Of a stretch of 11,307 nt of DNA, positions 5,461-11,307 are shown piece after piece. The notes under the pieces are model-generated. The model saw only the letters and a program-made list of their open reading frames with translations, did not search any database and was not told the DNA's origin. Location: positions 1-11,307 of the forward strand of contig BNVZ01000032.1 in NCBI GenBank assembly GCA_025998475.1, in the 5' to 3' direction. The DNA is from Endomicrobiia bacterium. Lineage in GTDB: Bacteria > Elusimicrobiota > Endomicrobiia > Endomicrobiales > Endomicrobiaceae. Made by a program: the position numbers and the translations under genes. How positions within the stretch are numbered: the stretch's first letter is position 1; every line of letters begins with the position of its first letter.

Positions 5461-5772
5461 ATGGAGAAAATAAAAAAATTGGCATTTGGTACTGATCATA
5501 CGTCGGTCGAAATAAGAAATACTGTAAAAAAGTATTTAGAAGAAATGGGCTGCGAAGTTGAAGATTTTGGTTTTAGCGGAAGCGGAAGTTGTGACTATCC
5601 TGATTATGCCTTAAAAGTCGCAGAAGCTGTTGTAAATAAGAAAGCAGATAAAGGTATTCTTATATGCGGGACAGGAATAGGCATGTCAATTGCATGCAAT
5701 AAGGTTAAAGGCACGATCGCGGCTGTTTGCTGGAATGAAGATACCGCAAAACTTGCTGCCCATTTCTTCTAA
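5461..5772 (+). CDS. rpiB: Ribose-5-phosphate isomerase B, truncated by the palindrome junction
   Basis: RpiB interconverts ribulose 5-phosphate and ribose 5-phosphate in the pentose phosphate pathway. The N-terminal 100 residues are native: FGTDHTS at 9 to 15 (Asp12, His13; the family usually has AG after DH), DYPDYA at 45 to 50, and ICGTGIGMSIACNKVKG around active-site Cys69. After KLAA at residue 100 the frame enters the inverted copy of its own codons and ends HFF-stop, so about 45 C-terminal residues are missing, including the HN.AN..LG.R region. I chose ATG 5461, with GGGG at 5452..5455 upstream and a family-typical start. A GTG at 5413 in frame would add 16 atypical residues. Confidence 0.85.
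   Translation: MEKIKKLAFGTDHTSVEIRNTVKKYLEEMGCEVEDFGFSGSGSCDYPDYALKVAEAVVNKKADKGILICGTGIGMSIACNKVKGTIAAVCWNEDTAKLAAHFF
5551..5757. other. Unpaired 207-bp centre of the palindrome
   Basis: This is the only stretch without a mirror copy. It is ordinary rpiB coding sequence, codons 31 to 99, including the active-site loop. At the right edge the sequence runs from rpiB into GCCCATTTCTTCT, the reverse complement of rpiB codons 26 to 30. The match is exact through 5550/5758, fails at 5551/5757, and returns by chance at a few bases beyond. A loop of native sequence between inverted arms is the geometry expected when a growing strand folds back and re-primes on nearby complementary DNA. Confidence 0.95.
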
Positions 5773-5847
5773 ATACTTTTTTACAGTATTTCTTATTTCG
5801 ACCGACGTATGATCAGTACCAAATGCCAATTTTTTTATTTTCTCCAT
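5686..5847 (-). pseudogene. rpiB: Second rpiB fragment, 30 native codons then antisense sequence
   Basis: This is the mirror copy of the rpiB start. Residues 1 to 30 (MEKIKKLAFGTDHTS through KYLEEMG) match the plus-strand copy. At 5757 the frame runs into the antisense of the rpiB central segment and adds 23 meaningless residues before a stop at 5686..5688. It keeps the DH motif but lacks active-site Cys69, so it cannot be functional. It exists only because of the inverted junction. Confidence 0.85.
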
Positions 5848-5933
5848 ATATTCCCCGCCATGTAATTTTGTTATCAGGGTCCCTGCATAAATCACATTTC
5901 CAATTTGCGCTAACGCAATGCACTAGTATAAAG

Positions 5934-6692
5934 TTAGTTGGCTACGGAATACTTAACAAGTTTTACAAAAGACTCTGCTTCCAAACTTGCTCCACCAACC
6001 AATCCACCATCAATATCGGGCTGTTTCATGAGTTCTGAAACATTTCCTGGGTTTACAGAACCTCCGTAAAGAATTCTTACTTTATCAGCAGCCTCTCTGT
6101 ATATTTGCGCATATATTTTTCTTACAAAAGCCTGCACTTCCTGCGCTTGTTCCGGAGTTGCGGTTTTACCCGTACCTATGGCCCATACGGGCTCATAAGC
6201 TATAACTGTCAAAGATGCCTGTTTGGGCGTAAGACCTGCCAAACCTTCTTCTATCTGTTTTTCTATAATTTGAAAAGTAACATTACTTTCCCTTTCTGCA
6301 AGGGTTTCTCCTACACACACCACAGGGATAAGATCTATCGCAAGAGCCGCTCTTGTTTTTTTATTGACTGTTTCATTTGTTTCGCCAAAATACTGTCTGC
6401 GTTCTGAATGACCGACTAAAACATAAGAACAACCTGTATCTTTCACCATTGCAGGAGAAACTTCGCCTGTAAAAGCGCCTTTAGTTTCCCAAAAAAGATT
6501 CTGAGCTCCAATACTGATATTTGACCCTTTAACTTCATTATTTACCGCATAAAGAGCTGTAAAACTCGGGCAAAGCAAAATTTCAACATCGCTTATATCA
6601 GCAACCGCACTTTTCAGAGCTTTAACAACACTCACAGCTTCTAAAATAGTCTTATTCATCTTCCAATTTCCCGCCATTAACGGTTTTCTCAT
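5934..6692 (-). CDS. tpiA: Triosephosphate isomerase, mirror copy
   Basis: The protein is identical to that encoded at 4616..5374, with all catalytic residues intact (Lys11, His95, Glu167). The preferred start is the ATG ending at 6692; a TTG ending at 6701 is too close to the ribosome binding site. The two copies converge on the central rpiB fragments. Two identical tpiA genes 559 bp apart would be unusual in a real genome. Confidence 0.9.
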   Translation of the reverse strand: MRKPLMAGNWKMNKTILEAVSVVKALKSAVADISDVEILLCPSFTALYAVNNEVKGSNISIGAQNLFWETKGAFTGEVSPAMVKDTGCSYVLVGHSERRQYFGETNETVNKKTRAALAIDLIPVVCVGETLAERESNVTFQIIEKQIEEGLAGLTPKQASLTVIAYEPVWAIGTGKTATPEQAQEVQAFVRKIYAQIYREAADKVRILYGGSVNPGNVSELMKQPDIDGGLVGGASLEAESFVKLVKYSVAN

Positions 6693-6742
6693 AGCGCGCA
6701 AACTCCTTTTTATTTACAGATTTTGCATACCCATCGTTGCTG

Positions 6743-6772
6743 ATTATATCAGATTTATTATCGACTTTTCAA
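6743..6772 (-). promoter_or_regulatory. Candidate tpiA promoter, mirror copy
   Basis: On the minus strand TTGAAA (6772..6767) and TATAAT (6748..6743) are 18 bp apart, at the end of the mirrored hydF. It would drive the minus-strand tpiA. Confidence 0.5.
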
Positions 6773-7990
6773 CGCTTGTTTATAAGCTTTCAACGCTTCC
6801 GGAAACACTTCAAGAACTTTTTCTATAACGTCATAAAAAACAGATATTGCAATGCCATAATTTGTTATTGAAACACCTGCTTCAGCAGCTTTGTTTAGTC
6901 TTGCAAGCATACCTTTTCTGTTTAAAGTGCACCCTCCGCAATGTATGATAACCCTATAATTTGAAATATCTTTAGGATAGTCTTGTCCTGAAACATATTT
7001 AATTTTCAAATCTTTTTTAGAATATTTTCTAATCCATTTTGGAAGTTTTACTCTGCCGATATCGTCTGCAGTAGCATGATGAGTACAAGCCTCGGAAATC
7101 AAAATATTATCGCCATCTTTAAGATTATGAAGAACAGCCGCACCTTTTGCCATCTCCACAATATCGGATTTATCAGCTGCATAAATTATCGAAAAAGTTG
7201 TAAGTTTAATGTTTGAGGGAGTTTTTGCAGCTACTCTTTTAATCGCTTGGGAATCTGTTATTGCAATTACAGGAGGCGTTTTTAAGTTTTGTAATGCTGT
7301 TTCGTATTCTGTATCTTGAACTATATAAGAAGCGGCGTTTAAATCTAGAATGTGTCTTACTGTCTGAATCTGAGGCATTATTATTTTTCCAAGAGGCGCC
7401 CCTAAATCTATAGGCATAATTAAAACAACTGCGTCACCTTTTTTTACTATATTTCTTAAAGATAAGTAATTTTCTATATAGTTGTCAGGAAGAACTTCTA
7501 CGAGAATCTTTTTCAGGGCATTGAGGAATTTATCTCTATTTGTCATAACGCTTGAGAATAACAGAATATGCTTTGAATATTTTTTTAATTTTTCATGAAA
7601 CCTTTCGGAAACAGGATGTAAATCTGTTTTGCTTATGACAATAATGCACGGTGTTTTTCTTTTATCAGCTTCTTCTACAATATCTTTTTCAAATTTATCG
7701 AATTTTCCTTGTTCGCACATTAAAAGAGCAACATCTGAAGAATCAAAAGCTCTTTGCGTTTTCTCTATTCTTGCGCTTCCAAGAACAGAAGCATCATCAA
7801 TGCCAGCAGTATCAAATAGAGTTATGGGGCCTAAGGGATTAAGTTCCATCTGTTTGTATACGACATCCGTCGTAGTGCCCGCCATGTCAGAAACAATGGA
7901 TGTATTTTGGTCTGTTATGAAATTCATAAGAGATGACTTGCCGACATTTGTTTTGCCAAATATCCCAAGTTGAATTGTTAAAGCTTTCAC
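6758..7990 (-). CDS. hydF: HydF maturation GTPase, mirror copy
   Basis: This encodes the same 410 residues as 3318..4550, including the P-loop, DTAG, SKTD and the CxH...HCxxC cluster ligands. The GTG start is again preceded by an in-frame stop. No substitutions separate the copies at protein level, and shadow frames are identical too, so there is no sign of independent evolution. Confidence 0.9.
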   Translation of the reverse strand: MKALTIQLGIFGKTNVGKSSLMNFITDQNTSIVSDMAGTTTDVVYKQMELNPLGPITLFDTAGIDDASVLGSARIEKTQRAFDSSDVALLMCEQGKFDKFEKDIVEEADKRKTPCIIVISKTDLHPVSERFHEKLKKYSKHILLFSSVMTNRDKFLNALKKILVEVLPDNYIENYLSLRNIVKKGDAVVLIMPIDLGAPLGKIIMPQIQTVRHILDLNAASYIVQDTEYETALQNLKTPPVIAITDSQAIKRVAAKTPSNIKLTTFSIIYAADKSDIVEMAKGAAVLHNLKDGDNILISEACTHHATADDIGRVKLPKWIRKYSKKDLKIKYVSGQDYPKDISNYRVIIHCGGCTLNRKGMLARLNKAAEAGVSITNYGIAISVFYDVIEKVLEVFPEALKAYKQALKSR

Positions 7991-8092
7991 GGTGCCTTCA
8001 TTATATATGTGACTTTATCTTGACATCACAAAAGCTAAGCAAGATAGTCTACACGACATTTGCAAAAAAAGATTTAAGCAACGACAAAGCTT

Positions 8093-8239
8093 TTACGCAA
8101 GCATAAAATTGAACTTTGAAAATCGAAAGAGAAGAGGGTCCGCAGGACGGGTTTGAACACATCCTGTGGTGATTCTAACTGGAGGCGGAGCACGATGTCC
8201 GCTTCTACATGAAAGAAGTACCAAGAGCACAACTAACAT
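8093..8239 (-). CDS. Doubtful 48-residue ORF with lipobox-like start, mirror copy
   Basis: This is the reverse complement of 3069..3215 and lies in the same GC-richer island. The plus strand here is equally open in places, so direction of any function is uncertain. Low confidence that it is a gene. Confidence 0.15.
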   Translation of the reverse strand: MLVVLLVLLSCRSGHRAPPPVRITTGCVQTRPADPLLFRFSKFNFMLA

Positions 8240-8285
8240 AAGTTTTATAAAAAGTCAAATGCGAAATCTAAAAATACATATTGGA

Positions 8286-8302
8286 CTTTTGTTAAACAAA
8301 AG
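8286..8302. other. Short perfect hairpin, mirror copy
   Basis: CTTTTGT-TAA-ACAAAAG, the counterpart of 3006..3022, lies in the 8240..8418 gap, where I see no gene. Confidence 0.2.
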
Positions 8303-8418
8303 CAAACGAGCTAAAACAATAATGAGCTTTTAATAAACGGCATATTTTATATGTAAAATTATCTTTATATTGTTTTGCCATATCTTTGCTATAAACCTAA
8401 TTCTAACGCGACAAAAAC

Positions 8419-8526
8419 AGCCAATATAGGTTTTTAGATTTTACAGGAGTTAAAATTGGTCAAGTCAAGCGCCACAAAAGCTTGAATTACAAAACGCCAC
8501 TTCGTCACTTTTTGGCTATCCCTTAA
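8419..8526 (+). pseudogene. Possible integrase-core transposase tail, mirror copy
   Basis: The plus-strand frame carries HKSLNYKTPLRHFLA and a stop at 8524..8526. It reads towards the 22-bp repeats at 8635..8706, as expected if these are the terminal repeats of the same decayed element. Confidence 0.35.
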
Positions 8527-8634
8527 TGCCAATTAGTCCAATATGTTATGAGATTCTACATGGACTTGAGTGTTAGAATTATTTATGTGTCGTCTATAAA
8601 CTCATTTAATCTACTTGTGGGAAACTTCTTAAAA

Positions 8635-8706
8635 TTAACACAAAGGGACGTACATTTTAACACAAAGGGACGTACATTTTAACACAAAGGGACGTACATT
8701 TTAACA
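8635..8706. repeat. 22-bp tandem repeats, mirror copy
   Basis: Three identical units whose plus-strand core is AAAGGGACGTACATTTTAAC, plus a partial unit on the left, mirror 2602..2673. Copy number is the same in both arms, which argues against independent histories because tandem repeats usually drift in number. Confidence 0.85.
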
Positions 8707-8722
8707 TAAAGAGAAGCAGCTA

Positions 8723-8818
8723 TCATATTGAGGTACTTAATATAATTTGATTATATTTTTTATCAATTCCTTCTTTTATATCTTCATCATATAGTTTATT
8801 TTTTGTTTCTTCCCACAT
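8723..8818 (-). CDS. 31-codon ORF with a good ribosome binding site, mirror copy
   Basis: Identical to the ORF at 2490..2585, with AAGGA seven bases before the ATG on the minus strand. It is possibly the surviving start of a lost plasmid gene. Confidence 0.25.
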   Translation of the reverse strand: MWEETKNKLYDEDIKEGIDKKYNQIILSTSI

Positions 8819-8867
8819 TTTTTGTCCTTTTTATCTTTTTATTAAATTTGAAAAAGACGTTGCCTGT

Positions 8868-8890
8868 TGTCCTTTGGATTTCAAAGGACA
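8868..8890. promoter_or_regulatory. Anti-ribosome-binding-site hairpin, mirror copy
   Basis: Same 8-bp stem and 7-base loop as 2418..2440. The alternative pairing partner on the minus strand is at 8823..8830, the ribosome binding site of the 8818..8723 ORF. The overlapping leader ORF is mirrored at 8796..8891. Confidence 0.35.
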
Positions 8891-8936
8891 TAGTCTTTAA
8901 TAGTAGTAATAGTAGTAATAGTGGGCAAATTTTATA

Positions 8937-8970
8937 TTAGACCTCTTGCATAACTAATATATAAAAGTAC
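8937..8970. mobile_element. Solo insertion-sequence end, mirror copy
   Basis: TTAGACCTCTTGCATAACTA and its flank are the reverse complement of 2338..2371. Immediately right of it the bases are AATAAT, giving ATTATT before GTAC when read on the minus strand. That agrees better with the internal sequence of the full 134-bp element than the left arm does, so this arm may preserve the true boundary. Confidence 0.6.
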
Positions 8971-8971
8971 A

Positions 8972-9168
8972 ATAATTTACCCCAAGCTTGTCACAAGTTT
9001 ACCCTAAAAATACCACAAGTTTACCCTTAGAATATTATAGGTTTATTAATTTTTGCACAGGTTTATATTTTTTCCCACAAATTTACAACTTTATAGAAGT
9101 TTATTACTAAAATATTATAAGTCTACACTTTTTTGTTATAAATTTATTCCAAGTTTGTCGCAAATTTT
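8972..9168. repeat. Iteron-like repeat array, mirror copy
   Basis: CACAAGTTTACCC cores repeat every 20-22 bp on the plus strand, mirroring 2140..2336. It is identical outside the three bases next to the solo IS end. Confidence 0.5.
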
Positions 9169-9170
9169 TA

Positions 9171-9254
9171 TTAGTGACCTACGTTTTCATCTTCATCATA
9201 TAACTCTCTATTTATAAAATAACCTAGAATACCAAAATCATCTTTTAAGAACTT
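9171..9254 (-). pseudogene. In-phase open frame after the RHH gene stop, mirror copy
   Basis: The minus-strand frame continues after the stop of the 9521..9255 gene for 27 codons without a start codon, as at 2054..2137. The retained TAA in both arms shows that the stop is not a random error in one copy. Confidence 0.25.
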
Positions 9255-9521
9255 TTAAACATTTTTTGCTCTGTATATAACACCATTTGGTATTGTCAGT
9301 TTACCAGCCTCTACATGTTCTGCAAGAAAAAATATAGCTGCTCTGCCTGCTGCTGATAAATTTGTGCCTTGGGCGACAAATAAGGAATTAAGTCGATTGT
9401 AGTCAATTTCGTTTATACGCACTGCAATAGTTCTTTGTCGTACTTTACTCTTATCTAGCTCTGGGCTGGCTGCCAAAGCCAGTGTTTCTGTCGCACTTGA
9501 TATGTCTAGTCTGTTAGTCAT
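9255..9521 (-). CDS. Small RHH-like ParA partner, mirror copy
   Basis: This encodes the same 88 residues as 1787..2053, overlapping the minus-strand parA by 4 bp. The conserved coupling and the repeat array at 10298..10667 complete a second copy of the partition module. Confidence 0.65.
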   Translation of the reverse strand: MTNRLDISSATETLALAASPELDKSKVRQRTIAVRINEIDYNRLNSLFVAQGTNLSAAGRAAIFFLAEHVEAGKLTIPNGVIYRAKNV

Positions 9522-10279
9522 TTAAATGCCTCCGTTAAATCCCTTGCAAGTATTTTTATTGTCTCAAGGGTTTCTGCTTTTGCGTTACCCGTTGATTGTA
9601 TGGTTTGATGTGTTGTTTGGCTCCTGCGGAAAACTTGGTCTACTGGAATAAGATATAGTTTTAGCCCTTTGGCTTTGTCTTTCATGTCGCTTACAATTTG
9701 GCTGTGTTGTTTTATTCTGTTGTCTAGTGCATTTATGACAATTTTAGAATACAATGGTTTATCTGTGTGCATCTTTTGTCTTGCATCTATGATGTTTGCA
9801 CTAAAGATCTCTATTCCATCTACGCAAAAAGGGTCTGGCATTATTGGTGTTATAACCTCATCACTAGCAGTAAGTGCCTCTCTTTCAAAAGTTCCAAATG
9901 AAGGTGATAAGTCAATAACTGCATATTTGTAATTAAATCCTGCAAGTTCGCTTATTATATCTTGCATGCAAAAAGGCTCTGCCGAAGCCATCTGTTCTAC
10001 AAAAACCTTTAATTGTCCGTCTAGTCCTGCACTTGGCAAAAGAGAAAGCCCTTGGGTTTGTGTCTTTATTACTGCATTATCTAAGGCGTATTTCTTAAGT
10101 AATACGCCAGCAAGTTCGGCTTTAAGCGCTTGTGTGCCTATCCATGCACTAGCGTTACCTTGAGGGTCTGCGTCAATTAAAACCGTGTCTCCATAAGTGC
10201 TAAGTTCAGCAGCTAAGGTAACAGCAAGACTTGTTTTACCAGTACCACCTTTTTGTAAACTAATTGCTATGGTTTTCAA
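9518..10279 (-). CDS. parA: ParA-family partition ATPase, mirror copy
   Basis: This encodes the same 253 residues as 1029..1790, with the deviant Walker motif KGGTGKTS and Walker B Asp123. It has a TTG start with AAGGGG upstream on the minus strand. If both arms were real, the replicon would carry two divergent identical partition loci about 7.7 kb apart. Confidence 0.88.
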   Translation of the reverse strand: MKTIAISLQKGGTGKTSLAVTLAAELSTYGDTVLIDADPQGNASAWIGTQALKAELAGVLLKKYALDNAVIKTQTQGLSLLPSAGLDGQLKVFVEQMASAEPFCMQDIISELAGFNYKYAVIDLSPSFGTFEREALTASDEVITPIMPDPFCVDGIEIFSANIIDARQKMHTDKPLYSKIVINALDNRIKQHSQIVSDMKDKAKGLKLYLIPVDQVFRRSQTTHQTIQSTGNAKAETLETIKILARDLTEAFK

Positions 10280-10297
10280 TCTTAATACCCCTTAGTG

Positions 10298-10667
10298 ATT
10301 TATAATTGTTTGTGGATATAACAACTTCATAGCTATTTGTAAATAATATTACAGCTGCATGATAGCTTTTAATAAGTTTCTAGGCTTATTTATAGCTGTA
10401 CGTTATTACAACAACCTCATAGCTATTTGTCAATAATTGTGTTGCTGTACGATAGCTTATGAATACTTTCATATCTTAAACTGACATAAATAGAAAATAC
10501 AAAAACAATTTATAATTGTTTGTTGTTATAATAATTTCTTAGATATTTATAAATAATATCACAGTTGTATGATAGCTGTTGTCAAGTTTTCTGGATTATT
10601 TGTATCTGTCAGTTAATATAACAACTTCATAGCTACTTGTCAATAATACTACAATTATTTGATAGTT
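10298..10667. repeat. Degenerate 30-bp-phase array, mirror copy
   Basis: Reverse complement of 641..1010, upstream of the minus-strand parA. ATAGCT cores keep the same 27, 30 and 33-bp spacings. Confidence 0.55.
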
Positions 10668-10836
10668 GTGAGTGTTTATTATCTTAAATTTATTTTGACG
10701 TCTTTAAATACTGTATCTCCATTATTTCTTAAGGAACAATTCAAAACGATGTCTCATCATTATTATATATTTATGTAAATGCCTCGTCTTAATTATTTCT
10801 TTCTGTAATGCATAGTAATAATCGTGGATTAATTTT

Positions 10837-11036
10837 TTATTTCGTCACAGCAGACTCAAAAGCTTCTTCTTTTAATGTTGATTTCACAATTTCCATCACT
10901 TTGATGGTATACCCACTAATATCAACGCATTCTTTGTTTTTATACTTGATTGGTTCAAAGTGTGATAAAAATTCAAATATGCTTCCTTAGCACAATACTT
11001 CGTTAAGTACTCAAGTACTCCTTGGTTGGCAATAAA
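10837..11036 (-). pseudogene. IS110-like transposase remnant, mirror copy
   Basis: Same frameshifted C-terminal fragment as 272..471 (NFYHTLN, KTKNALI, then KVMEIVKSTL in the next frame). The frameshift is identical, so it is an old lesion, not a sequencing slip confined to one arm. Between it and the repeat array, 10668..10836, I see nothing. Confidence 0.45.
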
Positions 11037-11039
11037 GAC

Positions 11040-11173
11040 ATTAGACCTCTTGCATAACTAACATATAAAAGTACAATATAGACCGCAGAAGACGCTTTGA
11101 CTTGCGATTTAACTTGGGTTGCAGGTATTTGTAATTCTAAAATTTAATACTCAAGTTGTGCAAGAGGTCCAAT
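11040..11173. mobile_element. 134-bp IS5-like deletion derivative, mirror copy
   Basis: Same 20-bp imperfect inverted ends and possible 3-bp target repeat (GAC on this strand) as 135..268. The transposase-tail remnant now reads on the plus strand, ending at 11145..11147. Confidence 0.55.
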
Positions 11174-11181
11174 GACATTCT

Positions 11182-11307
11182 TTAAGTATTTGATTTAGAT
11201 GATGACAATTGAGTATATGCGCCTATCAAGGCTAAAGTTGAAAATGGTAATATAACAAGAAATTGTTTAATACCTAAAGTTAAACCTAGAAGCGTATTTG
11301 ACTTTGC
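11182..11307 (-). CDS. Partial open frame at the right edge, mirror copy
   Basis: The 41-codon hydrophobic tail of 1..126 in reverse. It is cut by the window edge at exactly the same codon as on the left, which is the strongest hint that the two window ends are one locus. Confidence 0.3.
   Translation of the reverse strand, partial: AKSNTLLGLTLGIKQFLVILPFSTLALIGAYTQLSSSKSNT

Larger units (their letters stand above)
1..5550. repeat. Left arm of a 5.55-kb inverted repeat
   Basis: Each base here is complementary to the base at 11308 minus its position, so this arm is the reverse complement of 5758..11307. The match begins at the first base of the window and ends at 5550, inside rpiB codon 30. 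The only differences I found are at 2333, 2335 and 2337. Non-coding parts were compared base by base by eye; coding parts were judged from identical translations, including antisense frames. Both arms ending exactly at the window edges suggests that they come from one genomic copy. Confidence 0.97.
5758..11307. repeat. Right arm of the 5.55-kb inverted repeat
   Basis: This is the reverse complement of 1..5550, so its genes lie on the minus strand in mirrored order: rpiB fragment, tpiA, hydF, repeats, RHH gene, parA, IS remnants. It differs from the left arm at 8971, 8973 and 8975, next to a solo insertion-sequence end. Apart from those bases it adds no independent sequence information. Confidence 0.97.

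Noticed and set aside
5551..5757. Replicated hairpin-telomere junction of a linear plasmid as the cause of the palindrome
   Set aside because: Such junctions have a perfectly symmetric short AT-rich centre. Here the centre is 207 bp of asymmetric rpiB coding sequence.

Overview
The window is one long, almost perfect palindrome. Every base p in 1..5550 is complementary to base 11308-p in 5758..11307, leaving an unpaired centre of 207 bp (5551..5757). Comparing the non-coding parts of the arms base by base, and the coding parts through their identical translations in several frames, I found only three differences, clustered at 2333, 2335 and 2337 (mirror 8975, 8973, 8971). So only about 5.76 kb of unique sequence is present, and every gene except the two unequal rpiB fragments appears twice in opposite orientation. 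The centre lies inside rpiB and breaks both copies. This looks like a fold-back (inverted) chimera from amplification, library preparation or assembly, although a real inverted duplication cannot be excluded from sequence alone.

Unique half, left to right. 1..126 is the tail of an open frame entering from outside. 135..268 is a short element with 20-bp inverted ends and an IS5-like transposase tail, inserted in or beside a frameshifted IS110-like transposase remnant (272..471). For 472..640 I see no gene or convincing signal. 641..1010 is a degenerate repeat array of about 30-bp period leading into parA (1029..1790), which overlaps by 4 bp a small ribbon-helix-helix-like partner gene (1787..2053): a plasmid-type partition module. 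2140..2336 is a second array of iteron-like repeats of about 20-22 bp, cut off by a solo copy of the same element end seen at 248..268. 2417..2585 has two overlapping mini-ORFs with a hairpin that could pair with the second ORF's ribosome binding site. 2602..2673 holds three perfect 22-bp repeats, followed by a minus-strand transposase-like tail. From 2890 to 3317 there is no solid gene, only a 7-bp hairpin and a GC-richer island with a doubtful 48-codon ORF. Then come hydF (3318..4550), tpiA (4616..5374) and rpiB (from 5461, truncated at the centre). The right arm repeats all of this in reverse.

Organism: AT-rich DNA, HydF (maturation of [FeFe]-hydrogenase), triosephosphate isomerase and ribose-5-phosphate isomerase B indicate a fermentative, hydrogen-metabolising anaerobic bacterium. 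Abundant decayed insertion sequences and plasmid-type partition genes would suit a host-associated lineage such as the Elusimicrobiota/Endomicrobium group or spirochaetes, but that placement is a low-confidence guess. HydF assembles the H-cluster precursor, while TpiA and RpiB serve glycolysis and the pentose phosphate pathway. Nothing links them functionally to the partition module beyond adjacency, and IS remnants lie between them, so the locus may be a plasmid segment joined to chromosomal DNA. I see no rRNA, tRNA or CRISPR array.
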